Source of the DNA: Myxococcales bacterium | GTDB lineage: Bacteria; Myxococcota_A; Polyangia; Nannocystales; Nannocystaceae | Length of the DNA stretch: 64,000 bases | Direction of reading: 5' to 3' | NCBI GenBank assembly: GCA_020633295.1 | Contig: JACKDW010000002.1 | Coordinates: 186,001-250,000, forward strand | In this document: piece after piece, positions 44,838-53,212 of the stretch | How the letters are laid out: each line of letters begins with the position of its first letter | How positions within the stretch are numbered: position 1 is the stretch's first letter | Translations under genes and position numbers: made by a program | The notes under the pieces: model-generated | What the model was told of the DNA's origin: nothing | What the model saw: only the letters and a program-made list of their open reading frames with translations | The model's database searches: none

Positions 44838-45341
44838 ATGGCCACGCAAACGTCCCCCAAGAGCTCCATGTTGTTCGCGATCGCGGCCGCCCTGACCCTC
44901 GGTCTGCCAGCCTGCGACTCCACCGGCGAGACCTCCGACTCGGCTGACTCGCATGACTCGCACGGCGAGACGGGCGACGTGCAGACCGATGAGTACATGG
45001 ACGGGATCACGAAGGAGACCGAGAGCGGGCTGTTCACGGTCAAGCTCACCAGCGAGCCGTCGCCCCCGGTGATGGGCGTCAACACCTGGATCCTCGAGGT
45101 CCGCGACGACGCCGGCGGGGTTGAGGACGCCCTCATCACCGTCACGCCCTACATGCCCGAGCACGGCCACGGATCCAACAGCGTGACGTCGGTGTCCGAG
45201 GACAGCGGCGGCATGTACCACGCCAGCCCGGTCGAGCTGCACATGAAGGGCGTCTGGGACACCACGATCACGATCGAGAAAGACGGCCAGTCGGACTCGG
45301 TCCACTTCGTGTTCGATATCCAGACCGAAGCGGCCGAGTAG
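44838..45341 (+). CDS. FixH/YtkA-like lipoprotein
   Basis: A 167-residue exported protein: lipobox GLPACDS (Cys26), a short His/Asp/Ser-rich linker (DSADSHDSHGETGD), then a single beta-sandwich domain with LFTVKLTSEPSPPVMG at the start, TPYMPEHGHGS in the middle and GVWDTTITIEKDG near the end. The MPxHGH motif is characteristic of FixH/YtkA-like domains, some of which bind copper. GGGAGAAATTTC before ATG 44838 is a good ribosome-binding site. Envelope-located; a copper-binding role fits the motif but is untested. Confidence 0.75.
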   Translation: MATQTSPKSSMLFAIAAALTLGLPACDSTGETSDSADSHDSHGETGDVQTDEYMDGITKETESGLFTVKLTSEPSPPVMGVNTWILEVRDDAGGVEDALITVTPYMPEHGHGSNSVTSVSEDSGGMYHASPVELHMKGVWDTTITIEKDGQSDSVHFVFDIQTEAAE

Positions 45342-45348
45342 CGGACCC

Positions 45349-45375
45349 GCGGCGCGAAGCCGCTCACGACTTTTT
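45349..45375 (+). terminator. Hairpin and T-run after the FixH-like gene
   Basis: Arms GCGGC (45349-45353) and GCCGC (45359-45363), with TTTTT at 45371-45375 seven bases later. The stem is short and the T-run belongs to the 12-bp repeat array; a weak intrinsic terminator. Confidence 0.4.
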
Positions 45376-45451
45376 CCGCGACCTCTTCCGCGACTCTTCC
45401 GCGACCTCTTCCGCGACCTCTTCCGCGACCTCTTCCGCGACCTCTTCCGCG
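45374..45451. repeat. 12-bp tandem repeat TTCCGCGACCTC, about 6.6 copies
   Basis: Six units start at 45374, 45386, 45397, 45409, 45421 and 45433, with a partial seventh to 45451; the second unit has lost one C. It sits between the FixH-like and the next lipoprotein gene, in a 277-bp gap with no other feature. Not coding. Confidence 0.9.
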
Positions 45452-45618
45452 CGATCAGAACGGCGTCCTCACGCGGGCCATGGGCGACTGCGCGACACGT
45501 GAGGGATCGCTCGAGTTTTTATTCCCGCAGGGGTGACACACGCCACGTCGGGCCGTGTTGAACTGCCGAGAGCGCACGTTGGGTGCGGTGTCCATACCTG
45601 CCGCTCTCCGGAGTTGTC

Positions 45619-46680
45619 ATGTCCATGTCCCGTCGGTCCCGTCACACCTTCACGCTCTCGATCCTCGGCCTCGGCTTGAGCCTGGCCAGCACCGGCTGCC
45701 TCTGGGGCTTCGGCGGCGGCAGCAACACGTCGTTCGTCGAGGCGGATGATGTGCGGCTCGAGATCCCCGGCAGCGAGGACGTACAGTCGCGCGCGGCGGC
45801 GGCCGACAACACCATGGTGCGCGGTCACGTCCACGTGCTCGCGGTCGCCACGGCCAACGACATCAACGCGTGGGTCACCTCGATGGTCGAGGGCGCGGCG
45901 CTCGTCGTCGGCTACCTCGAGCGCCAGCCCGCGACCAAGCGCGAGGGCAACACCAACATCTACGGGCCCTACGACGACAACGACGGCCGCGACATGTCGT
46001 GGCTCGTGCGCCTCGACGGCGGGCTCACGGATTCAAACTACGAGCTGTGGGTCGGCCCGCGCGGCGCGGCGAGCCAGGACGAGATGGACAAGCTGATGAC
46101 CGGCGACCTGCACGTCGACGGCAAGATGCGCCTGGGCGGCTTCATGCTCGACTTCGACGTGGTCGAGAAGTACCCCGAGATGAAGACCTTCGAAGGCGCG
46201 CTGTACAGCTACAGCGGTCAGGCCAACGTGACCTTCGAGCGCGACACCGAGTCGCAGAAGAAGCACATCGACATCGACTTCGATAACTACGTGGTCGAGT
46301 ACACCGGCTTCCTCGACGACGACACCTTCTCCACCGACAAGACCTACGTCTATCACCGCGGCGACGACGGCGCGGGCGTCTTCCACCTCGCGGTCATGGG
46401 CGAGTGGGACGAGTGGAACTGGAGCGGCCCGGAGCAAGAGGAGATGATCCTCGACATGGCCTGGACCGCCGAGGGCGCCGGTCGCACCCACGGGCAGATC
46501 GTCGAGGTCCTCGGCGGGGACCTGAAGTACGGCGACGTCGACGTCCAGGAGTGCTTCGGCGAGGACGGCTACCTGACCTGGCGCGAGATCAACGAGGAGT
46601 ACCTGGTCCTGGATCCCGAGTACAACTTCGGTGACTCCGCGACCTGCGCGCTCGGCGTTGAGGCCTTCGACGAGGGCTGA
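45619..46680 (+). CDS. Hypothetical lipoprotein, 353 aa
   Basis: Lipobox ASTGCLW with signal, then an acidic beta-rich mature part. Notable segments are ATANDINAWVTSMVEGAALV (about 73-92), NTNIYGPYDDNDGRDMSWLV (about 106-125), DYDVVEKYPEM-type strands and a Cys pair near the end (QECFGEDG and ATCALGVE). No family recognised. Start ATG 45619 after CCGGAGTTGTC; a second Met two codons later is possible. It stands alone, with about 240 bp on each side. Envelope-located; function unknown. Confidence 0.7.
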   Translation: MSMSRRSRHTFTLSILGLGLSLASTGCLWGFGGGSNTSFVEADDVRLEIPGSEDVQSRAAAADNTMVRGHVHVLAVATANDINAWVTSMVEGAALVVGYLERQPATKREGNTNIYGPYDDNDGRDMSWLVRLDGGLTDSNYELWVGPRGAASQDEMDKLMTGDLHVDGKMRLGGFMLDFDVVEKYPEMKTFEGALYSYSGQANVTFERDTESQKKHIDIDFDNYVVEYTGFLDDDTFSTDKTYVYHRGDDGAGVFHLAVMGEWDEWNWSGPEQEEMILDMAWTAEGAGRTHGQIVEVLGGDLKYGDVDVQECFGEDGYLTWREINEEYLVLDPEYNFGDSATCALGVEAFDEG

Positions 46681-46692
46681 GCTGAAACACTC

Positions 46693-46734
46693 GCGCGGGC
46701 GCTCGCGAACACCTCGGTGACAGCGCGCCCGCGA
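46693..46734. terminator. GC-rich stem-loop after the lipoprotein
   Basis: Roughly CGCGGGCGCT and AGCGCGCCCGCG pair around a long loop, one bulge, starting 13 bases after the stop. No T-run follows. Weak. Confidence 0.3.
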
Positions 46735-46921
46735 CCGACCTCCGTCGGCCGGCGGCGGCGGGCCTCGCGGCGCCGCCAACCGGGGCGCGTTCGCGCGTCC
46801 CTAACCTGCCGGCCGGGCGGCGCGTGATGTCGATCCCGAAACTTCTCGAGGGACGCAATATCGACGGCCGCGCGCCGTCCGTGACGGTGTGAGCACCGGT
46901 TCGAAGAAGGACAAGCAAGCC

Positions 46922-47011
46922 ATGAAACGTCTTGGACGAACGATTACGGCGCTGTTTTTGCTGTCGTCCGCGCTGATGGTGCTCGCGGTGCTCGCCGACG
47001 CCGCGCTCTGA
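46922..47011 (+). CDS. 29-aa putative membrane micropeptide
   Basis: A short coding region: the N-terminus is basic (MKRLGRT), followed by one hydrophobic stretch (ITALFLLSSALMVLAVL), ending ADAAL. This is the classic look of a small single-span membrane peptide. AGAAGG at 46905-46910 lies 11 bases upstream of the ATG, a rather long but usable spacing. The stop TGA ends at 47011, 124 bp before the next gene on the same strand. Single-span peptides of this size include regulators of pumps and proteases and type I toxin peptides; no antisense RNA was recognised. Short enough that chance cannot be excluded. Confidence 0.45.
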   Translation: MKRLGRTITALFLLSSALMVLAVLADAAL

Positions 47012-47135
47012 CGCGCTCGCCGCACCGTCGACGGACGCGCCCGCGCTCGGCCGAGTTCAAGGGAATGGAGCCCGGTCACGAGAAGTTGGGGATCGCGGGC
47101 GCTATACTGGCAAATACCCCCGCGAGGCCCCCCCT

Positions 47136-48206
47136 ATGAACTCAACCCGACTCAAAGCGCTGGCCAAGCTCGGGCTCTTGCTCGGTGTCCCCCTGGCCGT
47201 CGTGCTGGGCCTGTTCTCCTACGGCGTCAAGGTTGGCGTGGAGCACCGCGCCGGGATCCTCTCGTTCGAGCGTGACTGGCTCGGCATGAACGTGGAGGTC
47301 CCCGGCGAGGAGAGCACGCCCGACGCGAAGGAGCCCGGAGAGGCGCCGACCAAGGCGCCCGCGCTCGACACGAAGAAGCCCCCCGACGCCAAGGAGCCCG
47401 CGCCGACCAAGGCCCCCACCAAGGAGCCGAGCAAGGTCCCCGGCGAGGTCCCGGGCGCCGACACGACCGGCGATCCCACGCCCCCCGAGCCCGCGCCGCG
47501 GCTCGAAGGCCCGGCCGCGTCGCCCTTCTCGCTCGCGCGGCTCGCCGCAGTGCCCGCGTCCGTCGAGCCGCAGCTGCGCGCCAACACGATCGTCCGCGTC
47601 AAGGTGCTGGTCGACCGCGCGATCATCCTCAACGGCGGCGACTGGATCTCGGATGTGCAGGACACGGTCCGCTGGACGTCCGAGGTCCTGCACGCGCAGG
47701 TCGGCGTGCAGCTCGAGCTCGTCGGCGTCGTCGCCTGGTCGGCGAACACGCTCGACCTCAGCCCCGCGCAGCTGAAGGAGGACCTCGAGAGCCGCGCGCG
47801 CGACGGCGCGGACCTCGTGGTCGGCTTCACGAACCGCTCGCTGCGCCTGGCGCCGCAGGGCGCCCCCCCGGTCGCGCCGGCGGACGCGCTGCGCTCCGTG
47901 GCGGTCGCGTACTCCGAGACAGGCTCACCGGCGCCGCGCGTGCACGGGCTCCTGCTCGCGATCGGCGAGGTCTTCGGCGCGCGCGCGATCGTCTCGTCGA
48001 GCGACCCCGAGGCGCTCGCCGGCAGCTGGATGGGCGTCGAGGCGCTCCGCCCCGACCGCGCGCTGTACCTCGATCCGGCCAATCGCCTGCGCATCATCGG
48101 CAACAAGAACCTCGAGTTCGAGACGCCCGACGACGGGGAGCCCGCCGCGCTGGCGGATGGACCCGACGAGCTTGATGGAGAGGAGCCCGCCGATGACGGA
48201 ATCTAA
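47136..48206 (+). CDS. Membrane-anchored protein with degenerate metallopeptidase-like domain
   Basis: A 356-residue protein: an N-terminal signal anchor (about 9-30), a Pro/Lys/Thr/Glu-rich spacer (about 52-125), then a globular domain. The latter has TIVRVKVLVDRAIILNGGDW, an HAQVGVQLELVGVVAWS strand region and GLLLAIGEVFGARAI, aligning with the M12-type metallopeptidase layout in which HExxHxxGxxH is expected. Here the catalytic HE is LA (274-275) and the second H is E278; only FGA is kept. It is therefore likely a pseudoenzyme or a binding module. TATACT at 47103-47108 may be a -10. It overlaps the next gene by 14 bases. Function unknown; alignment by eye. Confidence 0.6.
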   Translation: MNSTRLKALAKLGLLLGVPLAVVLGLFSYGVKVGVEHRAGILSFERDWLGMNVEVPGEESTPDAKEPGEAPTKAPALDTKKPPDAKEPAPTKAPTKEPSKVPGEVPGADTTGDPTPPEPAPRLEGPAASPFSLARLAAVPASVEPQLRANTIVRVKVLVDRAIILNGGDWISDVQDTVRWTSEVLHAQVGVQLELVGVVAWSANTLDLSPAQLKEDLESRARDGADLVVGFTNRSLRLAPQGAPPVAPADALRSVAVAYSETGSPAPRVHGLLLAIGEVFGARAIVSSSDPEALAGSWMGVEALRPDRALYLDPANRLRIIGNKNLEFETPDDGEPAALADGPDELDGEEPADDGI

Positions 48207-48474
48207 GCAGTCGGCCCCCGAGCGCGCCGCCGGCACGCCGGTGGCGAAGAGCAAGAACGTCGCGGTCGCGTCGCAGCAGCGCGCCGGCGGCGAGGGCGAG
48301 GCGGAGGGCGAGGGCGAGAACGAGTCGCGCCTCGGCTGGTTCATGGGCTGGATCGTCGGCCCGGGACTCGTGCTCGGGGCGATCTTCACGGGCGGCGTGC
48401 TGGTCGGCGCGCACTACCACGACGGCTGGATCGCGCGCGCGATCATGTGGATCTTCGGCCTGTTCTCCGGCTGA
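48193..48474 (+). CDS. Small membrane protein, 93 aa
   Basis: Starts ATG 48193 inside the end of the previous gene (14-base overlap, different frame), which suggests coupled translation. The first 50 residues are Lys/Glu/Ala-rich and soluble-looking. Two hydrophobic segments follow (FMGWIVGPGLVLGAIFTGGVLVG and WIARAIMWIFGLF). The C-terminus is short. No family recognised. The tight coupling to the anchored metallopeptidase-like protein suggests a subunit or stabiliser of the same membrane assembly. Confidence 0.6.
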   Translation: MTESKQSAPERAAGTPVAKSKNVAVASQQRAGGEGEAEGEGENESRLGWFMGWIVGPGLVLGAIFTGGVLVGAHYHDGWIARAIMWIFGLFSG

Positions 48475-48513
48475 CCCAACGGACAGCAGCCACGCCGCCC
48501 GCGCCGCGCGTCG

Positions 48514-49650
48514 TCACAGGAACGCGCGCAGGCGGGCGGCCCACCAGGCGAGGAAGCGCGTCCGCAGCGGCGCCGCGCGCAGCAGCGCGAGATCGAGTCG
48601 CCGGGCCATCTCGAGATCGTCGTCGAAGGAGCGCGTGACGGCCTCGGCGAAGCGGCGATCGTCGATCGCGACGTTGCTCTCGAGGTTGAAGTGCAGCGAC
48701 TGGGCGTCGAGGTTGTAGCTGCCGATGGTCACGTAGCGAGCGTCGACGATGCCGGTCTTGCTGTGGAGCACGCGCTCGTGGAACGCGTACACGGCGATGC
48801 CCTCGCGCACGAGCCGGACGAGGATGCTCTGCATGGCGAGGTCGATCATCGGCACGTCGCTGCGCAGCGGCACGAGGATCCGCAGGCGAACGCCGCGGCG
48901 GTGCGCGGCGATCAGCGCGCGCAGCAGCGCGGGCCCGGGCAAGAAGTAGCAGGCGGTGATGTCGATGCTGGCGCGCGCGCGTCGGATGGCGAGGAGGTAG
49001 GCGCGACGGATGCTGCGATCGGGCCGCCCGCGAAACATGTTGGCGAGCACCCAGACGCCGCGCCGCGCCTGGCGAACCCCGGGGCGCGCGTTCGCGGGCC
49101 GCGAGCCGCTGAGGTCCCACCAGGTGTCGTAAAACAGCGTGCGCAGCTGACGTCCCGCCGGTCCGCGCAGCTCGACCGCGTCGTCGCGCCAGGCGGCGCC
49201 GCCCTCGGAGACCGGCAGCCAGGGGCTGGCGAGGTTGATCCCGCCCGTGAAGGCGGTCGTGACGTCGCAGACCAGGACCTTGCGGTGGTCACGGAAGCGC
49301 AGCCGCAGGAGACGAAAGTGACGACGCCACGGCGAGATCGGGCCGAACTGCGTGACCTCGCCGCCCGCGACGAGCAGCGGCTCCCAGAAGTCCGCTGGCA
49401 GGCGAATGCTGCCGATCGCGTCGTAGATGACGCGCACGGTCACGCCGGCGGCGGCGCGCTCGACGAGCGCGTCGCGGAACTCGAGCCCCACGCGGTCGGC
49501 GGCGATCCAGTACATCTCGAGGAGCACTTCGAAGCGCGCCCCCCGGATCGCGTCGAGCATCGCGGGGTAGGCCTCGCGCGCGTCCCTGAGATGACGAATG
49601 CTGTTCTCCCCCACGGAGAAGAAGGGCCCGCCAGCCGACATCGCCGGCAC
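48514..49650 (-). CDS. Cardiolipin-synthase-like phospholipase D (ClsB type)
   Basis: A 378-residue enzyme with two complete PLD motifs: DHRKVLVCD (H122, K124, D129) with TGGIN, and LHSKTGIVD (H296, K298, D303) with SYNLD (N313). This two-motif layout, without the two N-terminal membrane helices of ClsA, fits ClsB or ClsC type cardiolipin synthases that join phosphatidyl groups. The N-terminus is short and there is no signal peptide. Start ATG 49650. It is immediately downstream of glpD on the same strand (gap 30 bp), which fits glycerol and phospholipid metabolism. Other phosphatidyltransferase activity is possible. Confidence 0.85.
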   Translation of the reverse strand: MPAMSAGGPFFSVGENSIRHLRDAREAYPAMLDAIRGARFEVLLEMYWIAADRVGLEFRDALVERAAAGVTVRVIYDAIGSIRLPADFWEPLLVAGGEVTQFGPISPWRRHFRLLRLRFRDHRKVLVCDVTTAFTGGINLASPWLPVSEGGAAWRDDAVELRGPAGRQLRTLFYDTWWDLSGSRPANARPGVRQARRGVWVLANMFRGRPDRSIRRAYLLAIRRARASIDITACYFLPGPALLRALIAAHRRGVRLRILVPLRSDVPMIDLAMQSILVRLVREGIAVYAFHERVLHSKTGIVDARYVTIGSYNLDAQSLHFNLESNVAIDDRRFAEAVTRSFDDDLEMARRLDLALLRAAPLRTRFLAWWAARLRAFL

Positions 49651-49680
49651 ACTCTACTCGAGTTACCGGTGCGCATCGAG

Positions 49681-51411
49681 TCAACGCGCGCGCGGCACCT
49701 CGCGCCCGGACTCGAGGCGGATCAGCTCGGCGTACCGCGCGAGCTCGGCTTCAAGCTCGCGCCCTCCCCCGCCCTTCACCTCGACGAGGCGCGCGGCGAC
49801 GCGACGCGCGACCCCGGCCCCGAGCGCGGGGTCGGTGAGCGCGAGCGGGAGGCGGCGACGAAGCAGGTCGTCGAGGTGCGTGCAGCCCTCGAACTCGAGC
49901 GCGTGCTCGACCTCGACCCAGCGGTACGGAAGCTCGGGCACGAGTCGCTCGGCGAGCGCCGGCTTCGCCGCGAGCCGCCGCGCGAGCAGCCGCGCGTCGG
50001 GCCCGTGGCGCGGCGCGAGGTCGGCGAGCACCGGGTCGCGGTCGAGCTCCTCGCGCGTGAGCGGCTCGCCCGGCACGAGCGCCTCGAGGTGCGTTCGACA
50101 CGGGGGCCTCTGGCGACGCGGCAGGCTGCGGAGCGTGCGGTCGACCGCCTCCTCGGCCATGGCGCGGTAGGTCGTGAGCTTGCCGCCGACGACCGCGAGC
50201 ACGCCATCCTCGTTGCGGATGATCTGGTGCTTGCGCGAGAGCTCGACCGTGGAGCCGGAGCCGCGGGCGCGCACGAGCGGGCGGACCCCGGACCACGCGC
50301 TGATGACTCGCTCGGGCGCGAGCCGTGCGTCGGGCAGGTGACGCTGCACCGTCGTCAGCAGCGACTCGAGCTCCGCCGGGGTCACGCCGGAGCGCCCGGG
50401 GTCGCCCGTGTACTGCGTGTCGGTGGTGCCGAGGTACGTGCGCGCCCCCCAGGGGATCACGAACAGGATCCGGCGCTCCTCGCCGCGGGCTTGCAGCACC
50501 AGCGGCTGCCGGACCGGGACGTCGTCGGCGCGCAGGACCAGGTGGATCCCCTGCGAGAGCGAGAGGAGCCCGCGCCCCGGCGCGCCGAGCAGACGCTCGC
50601 TGGTCCACGGCCCGGTGGCGACGATCAGCTGGCGCGCGTGAATTCGATCGCCGCCCGCGAGCACCGCGACGTGCAGCCGCGTCGCGTCGCCGTCTCCGGA
50701 CGGGCTCGGCTCGCACTCGACGCGCTCGACGGGCGCGTAGGTGAGCACGCGCGCGCCGTGCCTGCGCGCGCTCTGCAGCGTCGTGAGCGTCAGGCGAGCG
50801 TCATCGGTGATCGCGTCCTCGTACAGGACCGCGCCGCGCAGACCCGACGCGGCGAGCAGCGGCTCGAGCGCGCGGGTCTTGTGGGGATCCATGCTCACGT
50901 GGCCGCTGGCGCGGAACAGGCTGAGCGCGTCGTAGAGGCTCAGGCCGACGCGCAGCTTCCACAGCGGCAGGCGATCGCCGTCATAGGCCGGGAACAGGAA
51001 GCGCGCTGGCCGGACGAGGTGTCCAGCGGTCTGGTACAGCCGCGCGCGCTCGCGGAGCGCCTCGTAGACGAGCCCCAGCTCGCCCTGCTCGAGGTAGCGC
51101 ACACCGCCGTGAATCAAGCGGCTCGAGCGCGAGCTCGTGCCGAAGGCGACATCGTGGGCTTCGAGGACGAGAACGCTCAGGCCGCGCATCGCCGCGTCGC
51201 GCGCGATCCCGGCGCCCGTGATCCCGGCGCCGATGACCACGAGGTCCCAGGGCTCGCGGTCGGGCTTCGCCGCGTCCGCGCGGACCTGCTCACGCAGGGC
51301 CCGGAGCTCGTCGGGTCCCCAGGGTTGCAGCGATTTTGCCTCGGAATCAGCGGATCCGGCCGCGCGCGCGGGGCCGCGAATGTTGCGTCTTGCGGGGCGC
51401 TCTTGGGACAC
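49681..51411 (-). CDS. glpD: Glycerol-3-phosphate dehydrogenase (FAD-dependent)
   Basis: A 576-residue respiratory flavoprotein converting glycerol-3-phosphate to dihydroxyacetone phosphate, membrane-associated. The FAD loop VVIGAGITGAGIARDAAMRG lies at about 58-77; RSSRLIHGGVRYLEQGE follows near 98-114, the substrate region with VPWGARTYLGTTDTQYTGD near 330. The C-terminal DUF/barrel extension is typical of the family. The GTG at 51411 is chosen because the homologous part begins about 27 residues later and AAGG lies ten bases upstream; the frame stays open to 51504. Upstream it is divergent with the FHA gene; downstream lies the PLD gene. Confidence 0.93.
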   Translation of the reverse strand: MSQERPARRNIRGPARAAGSADSEAKSLQPWGPDELRALREQVRADAAKPDREPWDLVVIGAGITGAGIARDAAMRGLSVLVLEAHDVAFGTSSRSSRLIHGGVRYLEQGELGLVYEALRERARLYQTAGHLVRPARFLFPAYDGDRLPLWKLRVGLSLYDALSLFRASGHVSMDPHKTRALEPLLAASGLRGAVLYEDAITDDARLTLTTLQSARRHGARVLTYAPVERVECEPSPSGDGDATRLHVAVLAGGDRIHARQLIVATGPWTSERLLGAPGRGLLSLSQGIHLVLRADDVPVRQPLVLQARGEERRILFVIPWGARTYLGTTDTQYTGDPGRSGVTPAELESLLTTVQRHLPDARLAPERVISAWSGVRPLVRARGSGSTVELSRKHQIIRNEDGVLAVVGGKLTTYRAMAEEAVDRTLRSLPRRQRPPCRTHLEALVPGEPLTREELDRDPVLADLAPRHGPDARLLARRLAAKPALAERLVPELPYRWVEVEHALEFEGCTHLDDLLRRRLPLALTDPALGAGVARRVAARLVEVKGGGGRELEAELARYAELIRLESGREVPRAR

Positions 51412-51578
51412 TGGTATAAGCCTTAGCAGCACGCGGACCGACCGCGGATCGCCGTCATGGACGCCCGAACACCAGGAACCACGCGATATGCCCGCGCGAC
51501 GCAACGGCCGTCGCGCGGTCCACGGCGGCCTCGACAGCCGCAGGGTGTTGGGAAGACGAACGCACGCTAGGAGAGACG

Positions 51579-53018
51579 ATGGCCTCTTACACCTTGCACA
51601 TTCAGTACGTCGACCGCCCGGCCGAGATCAAGACGTTTTCGCAGCCGCGCGTCAGCGTGGGCCGCGAGGGCGCGGATATCTCGCTGTTCGACAGCCAGGT
51701 GTCGGGTCAACACGGTGAGTTCGTGCTCGCCGACACGGGGCTGCAGTACGTCGACGTGGGCTCGACGAACGGCTCCTTCACGCTCCAGGGCAACCGGATC
51801 GCCAAGCTGGACATGACCGCCGGGACATCTGTTCGACTCGGCAATTCGGTGATCACGCTCAAGACGCTCGACATCGGCCGCGTGCCCCGCAAGGGCGGGA
51901 CCGTGATCGCCGGCGAGGGCATGCCGATCCCGAGCCTCGGCGGCGCCGCGGGCCCGCCCGGGGATATGGCCTACGCCGAGACCGGCTATATGCCGCAGAT
52001 CGATCCGGCCAGCCTCGCCGGCGGCGCGGGCGTCGCGCCGCCGACACCGCCCGTGGGTATGGGCGCGCCCGAGCACATGGAGACCATGCCCGTGGGACAG
52101 GCCGCCTTCGCACCGGGCACGCCGGGTCACGTGCCCGCGCCAGGGCCGGGTGTGCCCGTCGGCGGCACGCTGCCGGGCAACACGGATCAGCCGCAGCCGG
52201 GCGCGCTGCAGCCGGCCGCGCCGTCGATCAGCGAGCAGCTCGGCCAGGTCGACTCGGTGCTGAGCCAGCAGGGTATCGGCAGCGACAACCTCAAGGGCGC
52301 CTTTGGCGACGCCTGGCGCCTGCACCAGGCCGAGCTGGTCCCGGCCGCGATGATCATCGGCGGGGTGACGATCCCGGCCGCGCTGCTCGGGATCGTGTTT
52401 GGCTTGATCCCCGTCGTCGGGCCGATCCTCGGCGGGCTGCTCGCGCTCGTCGCCGGGCTCGCGCTCGGCTTCGTGTGCGTGCCCGCGGCCACGCAGCTGC
52501 TCATGAACCGTCACCTCGGGCAGCCGGTCGCCTGGCTGCCGACGATCAACGCGCAGATCCCCAACCTCAAGGTGCTCGTGCCGAGCTTCCTCGTCGCCGG
52601 GCTGCTCGCCGGCATCGGCGCGATCTTCCTGGTCGTGCCGGCGATCATCCTCGGCTGCTTCATCGGCCCGATCTACTTCGCCGAGGACAAGCGCATCGTC
52701 GACATCACCAAGCGCAACGTCGAGCTCGCGCTCAAGGAGCCGGTGCCGCTGATCGTGAAGTTCGTCGTCCCGGCGCTCGCGCTCGGCCTGGTGTTCTACC
52801 TGGCGACGCTGATCTTCGGCTGGATCTGGGCGCCGCTCATCGGCCTCGTGGTCGCGGTGCTCGAGGCGATCGCGCTGCCGTTCATGATGTCGCTCTCGAT
52901 CACGCAGTACTTCCAGGTCCGGCAGAAGCACGAGGGCGGCGACCCGCTGGCCGAGGCCCGGCCGCGGCTCGTGCTCGACCGTCCGCAGGTCGCCGTCACC
53001 GCGACCACCCCGTCGTGA
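51579..53018 (+). CDS. FHA-domain membrane protein
   Basis: A 479-residue protein. The N-terminal FHA phosphothreonine-binding domain (about 20-95) has VSVGREGADISLFDSQ, VSGQHGEFVL and VDVGSTNGSFTL. A long Pro/Gly/Met linker (about 110-210) follows, then about six membrane helices (about 235-440, such as IIGGVTIPAALLGIVFGLIPVVG and VKFVVPALALGLVFYLATLIFG). FHA domains read serine/threonine kinase signals, abundant in myxobacteria. ATG 51579 has AGGAGAGACG as a fine ribosome-binding site. It is divergent from glpD. It probably senses phosphorylation at the membrane; partner kinase unknown. Confidence 0.88.
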   Translation: MASYTLHIQYVDRPAEIKTFSQPRVSVGREGADISLFDSQVSGQHGEFVLADTGLQYVDVGSTNGSFTLQGNRIAKLDMTAGTSVRLGNSVITLKTLDIGRVPRKGGTVIAGEGMPIPSLGGAAGPPGDMAYAETGYMPQIDPASLAGGAGVAPPTPPVGMGAPEHMETMPVGQAAFAPGTPGHVPAPGPGVPVGGTLPGNTDQPQPGALQPAAPSISEQLGQVDSVLSQQGIGSDNLKGAFGDAWRLHQAELVPAAMIIGGVTIPAALLGIVFGLIPVVGPILGGLLALVAGLALGFVCVPAATQLLMNRHLGQPVAWLPTINAQIPNLKVLVPSFLVAGLLAGIGAIFLVVPAIILGCFIGPIYFAEDKRIVDITKRNVELALKEPVPLIVKFVVPALALGLVFYLATLIFGWIWAPLIGLVVAVLEAIALPFMMSLSITQYFQVRQKHEGGDPLAEARPRLVLDRPQVAVTATTPS

Positions 53019-53212
53019 TCGCGCGCGGGCGCGCCCGCGCCTGCGCCGACGCTGGGCCTGCGCCACAGCCTGCGCCGGAGAGCAGGCTCACGACCCGCGC
53101 GGCGCGGCGCGCAGGTGTTCGAGCTTGTTAGGCAATCCGCCCCGCGTGAAGAAAACGTGAGTATTCGCGGCGGTTTACCGGGCGTGTGCGATGGCATAAG
53201 GTGCCCTCGCCC

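Noticed and set aside
45374..45451. Possible CRISPR array (12-bp repeats)
   Set aside because: Units are contiguous, without spacers; simple tandem repeat.
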